The notes beneath the pieces were generated by a model. It made no database searches. It saw nothing but the letters and a program-made list of their open reading frames with translations, and was not told the origin of the DNA. This document shows, piece by piece, positions 61,592 to 64,000 of a stretch of 64,000 bases of DNA. Position 1 is the first letter of the stretch; each line of letters starts with the position of its first letter. The DNA is taken from positions 62,001-126,000 of the forward strand of contig CAWUSE010000004.1 in assembly GCA_963925805.1 (NCBI GenBank), written 5' to 3'. Source of the stretch: UBA10347 sp905182135 (GTDB lineage Bacteria; Actinomycetota; Acidimicrobiia; Acidimicrobiales; UBA10347). The position numbers were made by a program, and so were the translations under genes.

Positions 61592-63322
61592 CTAACGAGA
61601 ACGAGGGTTGCGGCGCTTGCCCTTGTCCTTGGTCGAGGTTTTGTCTGCGTGACGACCCTTACTATCTCGGCTCTTTTGGGGCGTCGTGTTACGACCTGCT
61701 CCTGGGCGTTCGTCGTCGCTGCGCTGGTCGCTGCGCTGGTCGCTGTGGCCACCGCCCGAACCCTGCGTTGGTTTCTTGCCGCCGCGTTCAGCGCCACCAC
61801 TGCGACCGGCGTCACGTCTGTCGTCGTTGTGGAAACCAGGTGGATACCAGTCATTGGCGCCGCGTCGCTGGCCTTTACGTTTTCCATCAGGGCGACGCTC
61901 GTCGCGGTCCCCCGAGCGGCCACCCTGGTTGCCACGATACGGTGAGCCTTTGCCGTCTCGATCATCGCTGCGATCGCGATTGTCACGATCCCAACGCTTG
62001 TTGCGAGTCGCCGGCTTTTGGCTGCCTCGGTCGGGGCGTTCGTTGCGGTCTCGGCTGCCTCGGTCGGGGCGTTCGTTGCGGTCCGAGTTGTCGTTGCTGT
62101 CGCCACGTGACTCGCTAGTGTCGCGTGAACGATTTTCCTTGCGCGAGTCGGGGTCAGGCTTGGATTTGCGGGCCTTCACGATGGGGCCTAGCGCTGCAAC
62201 GTCCAGCACATCAAGTTCGGGCTTCAAACCCAGTTCTTTTTGTAGCTGGCGTGCAGCCTTCTTCTTGTCTTCGACCACCATCGAGATGACATGGCCGTCT
62301 TGGCCCGCCCGGCCAGTTCGACCCGAACGATGGATGTAGTCCTTGTCGCTGCCGGCAGGGTCGTAGTGCATGACCAACGCAACATCGTCGACGTGGATGC
62401 CGCGCGCTGCGACGTCAGTAGCGACCAGGACCTGTGCTCGGCCACTGGTGAAGTCAGCCAACGCTCGTTCTCGTTGATGCTGGCTACGGTCGCCGTGGAT
62501 AGCGACGGCACTTAAACCTTTGCTGGCGAAGACCTTCGCCACGCGATCGCAGCCCCGGCGAGTCCGGCAGAAAACGATCGACGATTCGTAGCGCTTCAAT
62601 ACTGCGACTGCATGGGGAATCCGATCAACCGGCTGGACGAGATACCACGAGTGTTCGACGTCGCCCAGCTCGCCGATCTGTTCTTCGACCTCGAAGGTGA
62701 GTGGGTCGTTCTGATACCGCTTGATCAACATGTCGACATCGCCATCGAGAGTGGCTGAGAAGAGCAGTGTGTGTCGGTTGCTTGGCGTCTGGTCGAGGAG
62801 GCGTTTGACTGCCGGCAGGAAGCCCATGTCGGCCATACGGTCGGCCTCGTCGACGACAACGAGTTCGATGTTGCGCAGTTCGCAGCAGCGGCGAGCGATC
62901 AGGTCTTCGAGTCGACCCGGACAGGCAACAAGAATGTCAACGCCTTGTTCGAGTCGCTTGATATCTCGTTCGATGCTGGTTCCACCGAAGACCGTAATGA
63001 TGGTTCGGTCCTTTGCCGTAGCCAGCGGTTCGAGTTCATCTTTGATCTGCGTGGCCAACTCGCGAGTCGGCGACAGGATCAGGACTGATGGGCACCACGG
63101 AGTGCCCATGCTACAGAGGTCGACTGCTGGGATCCCGAACGCAAGTGTCTTGCCGGAGCCGGTTGGGGCTTTGCCGCAAATGTCACGACCAGCGAGTCCA
63201 GCCTCGATAGAGGCTGTCTGAATTGGGAACGCCTCGGTGATGCCTCGTTCGCTCAGTGTCGCGACGATTTCGTTAGAGACACCAAGATCGGCGAACGTAG
63301 TGACGGCAGGTTCAGTTGTCAT
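61592..63322 (-). CDS. DEAD-box ATP-dependent RNA helicase with RGG/charged tail
   Basis: A 576-residue RNA helicase. Motifs in order: Q-motif GITEAFPIQ, Walker A APTGSGKT, PTRELA, VVDEADRM (DEAD), LLFSATL, then helicase C ATDVAARGIHV and HRSGRTGRAG. The last ~180 residues are an Arg/Asp/Gly/Ser-rich low-complexity tail with an 11-residue DRNERPDRGSR repeat, likely RNA binding and disordered. It unwinds RNA, probably in ribosome assembly or cold adaptation. Downstream SRPBCC is probably co-transcribed. Confidence 0.95.
   Translation of the reverse strand: MTTEPAVTTFADLGVSNEIVATLSERGITEAFPIQTASIEAGLAGRDICGKAPTGSGKTLAFGIPAVDLCSMGTPWCPSVLILSPTRELATQIKDELEPLATAKDRTIITVFGGTSIERDIKRLEQGVDILVACPGRLEDLIARRCCELRNIELVVVDEADRMADMGFLPAVKRLLDQTPSNRHTLLFSATLDGDVDMLIKRYQNDPLTFEVEEQIGELGDVEHSWYLVQPVDRIPHAVAVLKRYESSIVFCRTRRGCDRVAKVFASKGLSAVAIHGDRSQHQRERALADFTSGRAQVLVATDVAARGIHVDDVALVMHYDPAGSDKDYIHRSGRTGRAGQDGHVISMVVEDKKKAARQLQKELGLKPELDVLDVAALGPIVKARKSKPDPDSRKENRSRDTSESRGDSNDNSDRNERPDRGSRDRNERPDRGSQKPATRNKRWDRDNRDRSDDRDGKGSPYRGNQGGRSGDRDERRPDGKRKGQRRGANDWYPPGFHNDDRRDAGRSGGAERGGKKPTQGSGGGHSDQRSDQRSDDERPGAGRNTTPQKSRDSKGRHADKTSTKDKGKRRNPRSR
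62018..62083. repeat. 33-bp in-frame tandem repeat in helicase tail
   Basis: A GCTGCCTCGGTCGGGGCGTT-type unit occurs at 62021 and again at 62054, a period of 33 bases encoding the DRNERPDRGS repeat on the minus strand. Frame-keeping suggests length variation of the disordered tail. Confidence 0.85.
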
Positions 63323-63345
63323 GGTGGAGCTCTCTACGCGTGTGG

Positions 63346-63474
63346 GGACCGTCGAAGCGGTCAGCCGAAGACAGGCGCAGCGAAACCGGCTGGTCTACTC
63401 CATGCTTCTCTCCGCCATCAAGGACCGTCGAGGCAGTCAGCGATAAACAGGCGCAGCGAAGCAAGCTGGACTAC
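63346..63474. repeat. 53-bp imperfect direct repeat between typA and helicase
   Basis: Copy one is 63346-63398 and copy two 63422-63474, separated by 23 bases. Both run from GGACCGTCGA through ACAGGCGCAGCGAA to CTGG-x-CTAC with a few substitutions. The second copy ends at the TypA stop codon. The reverse complement of the GCGCAGCGAAGCAAGC core resembles the repeats near 13768 and 13850, suggesting a dispersed element family. Confidence 0.7.
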
Positions 63475-64000
63475 GCGTTCGCTTCGCGGGACTTCTTCAT
63501 GTTCTTGGTAAGACGAAGCCGCGCTGTTGCGTCGAGTTCGACCTTGCGAAGACGAACCTTGTCTGGTGTTACTTCGATGCATTCATCGTCGCCAATGAAC
63601 TCGAGTGATTGTTCTAGCGACATGAGCTTGGGAGGCGTCAGACGAACGGTTTGATCAGCTGCAGCAGCGCGCACATTGGTGTGTGCCTTTTCCTTGCAGA
63701 TGTTGACGTCCATGTCACCCGCCTTGGGCGTCTCGCCGATGATCATCCCTTCGTAGACCTCTTCGGCGACACCTACAAAGAAGGCCCCACGCTCTTGAAG
63801 ATTCAAGATTGCGTTGCTGGTGGTGACACCGAGACGGTCAGCGACGAGGGAACCCTTGTGGCGGCTAGCGATCTCGCCTTGCCATGGGACCCAGCCGTCG
63901 AAGACATGGTGCAGCAGGCCGGTGCCACGGGTCTCGGTCAAGAAGTCGGTGCGGAAACCAATCAAGCCACGAGCTGGCATGCGGTAGTCGAGGCGAACCC
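63471..64000 (-). CDS. typA: TypA/BipA ribosome-associated GTPase, C-terminal part
   Basis: The frame is open to the right window edge, so only the C-terminal ~175 residues are present. VRLDYRMPARGLIGFRTDFLT is the diagnostic TypA/BipA segment (domain V region), followed by VFDGWVPWQGEI, RHKGSLVAD and VYEGMIIGE, and the C-terminal domain LTPPKLMSLEQSLEFI. TypA is a translational GTPase of the EF-G family acting on the 50S subunit under stress. The GTPase domain lies outside the window. Confidence 0.95.
   Translation of the reverse strand, partial: VRLDYRMPARGLIGFRTDFLTETRGTGLLHHVFDGWVPWQGEIASRHKGSLVADRLGVTTSNAILNLQERGAFFVGVAEEVYEGMIIGETPKAGDMDVNICKEKAHTNVRAAAADQTVRLTPPKLMSLEQSLEFIGDDECIEVTPDKVRLRKVELDATARLRLTKNMKKSREANA

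Noticed and set aside
61084..62106. Long frame extending the SRPBCC protein N-terminally by 181 codons
   Set aside because: The extension is Ala/Thr/Arg-rich and runs in another frame through the helicase tail; the strong AAGGAG site supports the short start.
61686..62339. Long plus-strand frame opposite the helicase
   Set aside because: It mirrors the low-complexity Arg/Ser/Asp tail on the other strand and has no family similarity.
1..64000. tRNA, rRNA, CRISPR, insertion sequence or prophage
   Set aside because: I looked for cloverleaf-like segments, regular spaced repeats, transposase or integrase motifs and saw none. A tRNAscan or Infernal run would be needed to exclude weak RNA genes.

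Overview
The window reads as a chromosomal stretch of a high-GC, aerobic, heterotrophic actinobacterium. Mycothiol-linked families (two maleylpyruvate-isomerase/DinB-type proteins), two soluble P450s, a LytR_C-type envelope protein and a single-chain pyruvate carboxylase all point that way. An uncultured Acidimicrobiia-like lineage is my best guess, but there is no rRNA or other decisive marker in view. Genes are dense, often overlap by 1-4 bases, and are mostly metabolic. I see no tRNA, rRNA, CRISPR array, phage or insertion sequence. Both edges cut genes: an alkylsulfatase on the left and TypA/BipA on the right.

Left third (1-24 kb): alkylsulfatase end, DUF1330 and cupin proteins, a DHA2-type exporter behind a TetR-like operator and a short leader ORF, a ClC-CBS-USP chloride transporter, an EEP nuclease/phosphatase, a coupled DsbA-like/DinB-like pair with a dehydrogenase, NudC, a TauE/SafE exporter beside a ThDP enzyme, an AtuA-like protein, a PRTase facing an M24 peptidase, an SMP-30 lactonase, a divergent LytR_C/PP2C pair, an Lrp regulator and several small families.

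Middle (24-41 kb): a NicO metal transporter with a His-rich loop, three alpha/beta hydrolases, an aldehyde dehydrogenase, an EthD-like protein, a flavin hydroxyacid oxidase, pyruvate carboxylase, a second TauE protein, an atypical SDR, a D-aminoacylase-like amidohydrolase, a lipid kinase and a DUF4178 protein.

41.9-51.5 kb holds a coherent catabolic island. Two divergent operons encode a homoprotocatechuate-type meta-cleavage pathway. One arm is FAH-family decarboxylase/isomerase, HpaR-like regulator, HpaH, HpaI and a P450; the other is HpaF, HpaE, a two-subunit LigAB-type ring-cleavage dioxygenase, a second P450 and a methyltransferase. No HpaBC flavin hydroxylase is present. The P450s at the end of each arm are therefore candidates for the upper-pathway oxidation or O-demethylation.

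51.7-64 kb: SnoaL protein, MFS transporter, nucleoside phosphorylase, a three-gene ABC-2 exporter, hydrolase, two CMD/AhpD-family genes, an M20 peptidase, an SRPBCC protein, a DEAD-box helicase and TypA.

The most striking observation is in the second CMD/AhpD gene. A single in-frame TGA at 59153-59155 interrupts an otherwise continuous frame exactly where AhpD proteins have the second cysteine of CxxC. The surrounding Glu, Cys and His match the AhpD catalytic spacing, and a hairpin starts two bases after the TGA. This is best read as a selenocysteine (CxxU) protein.
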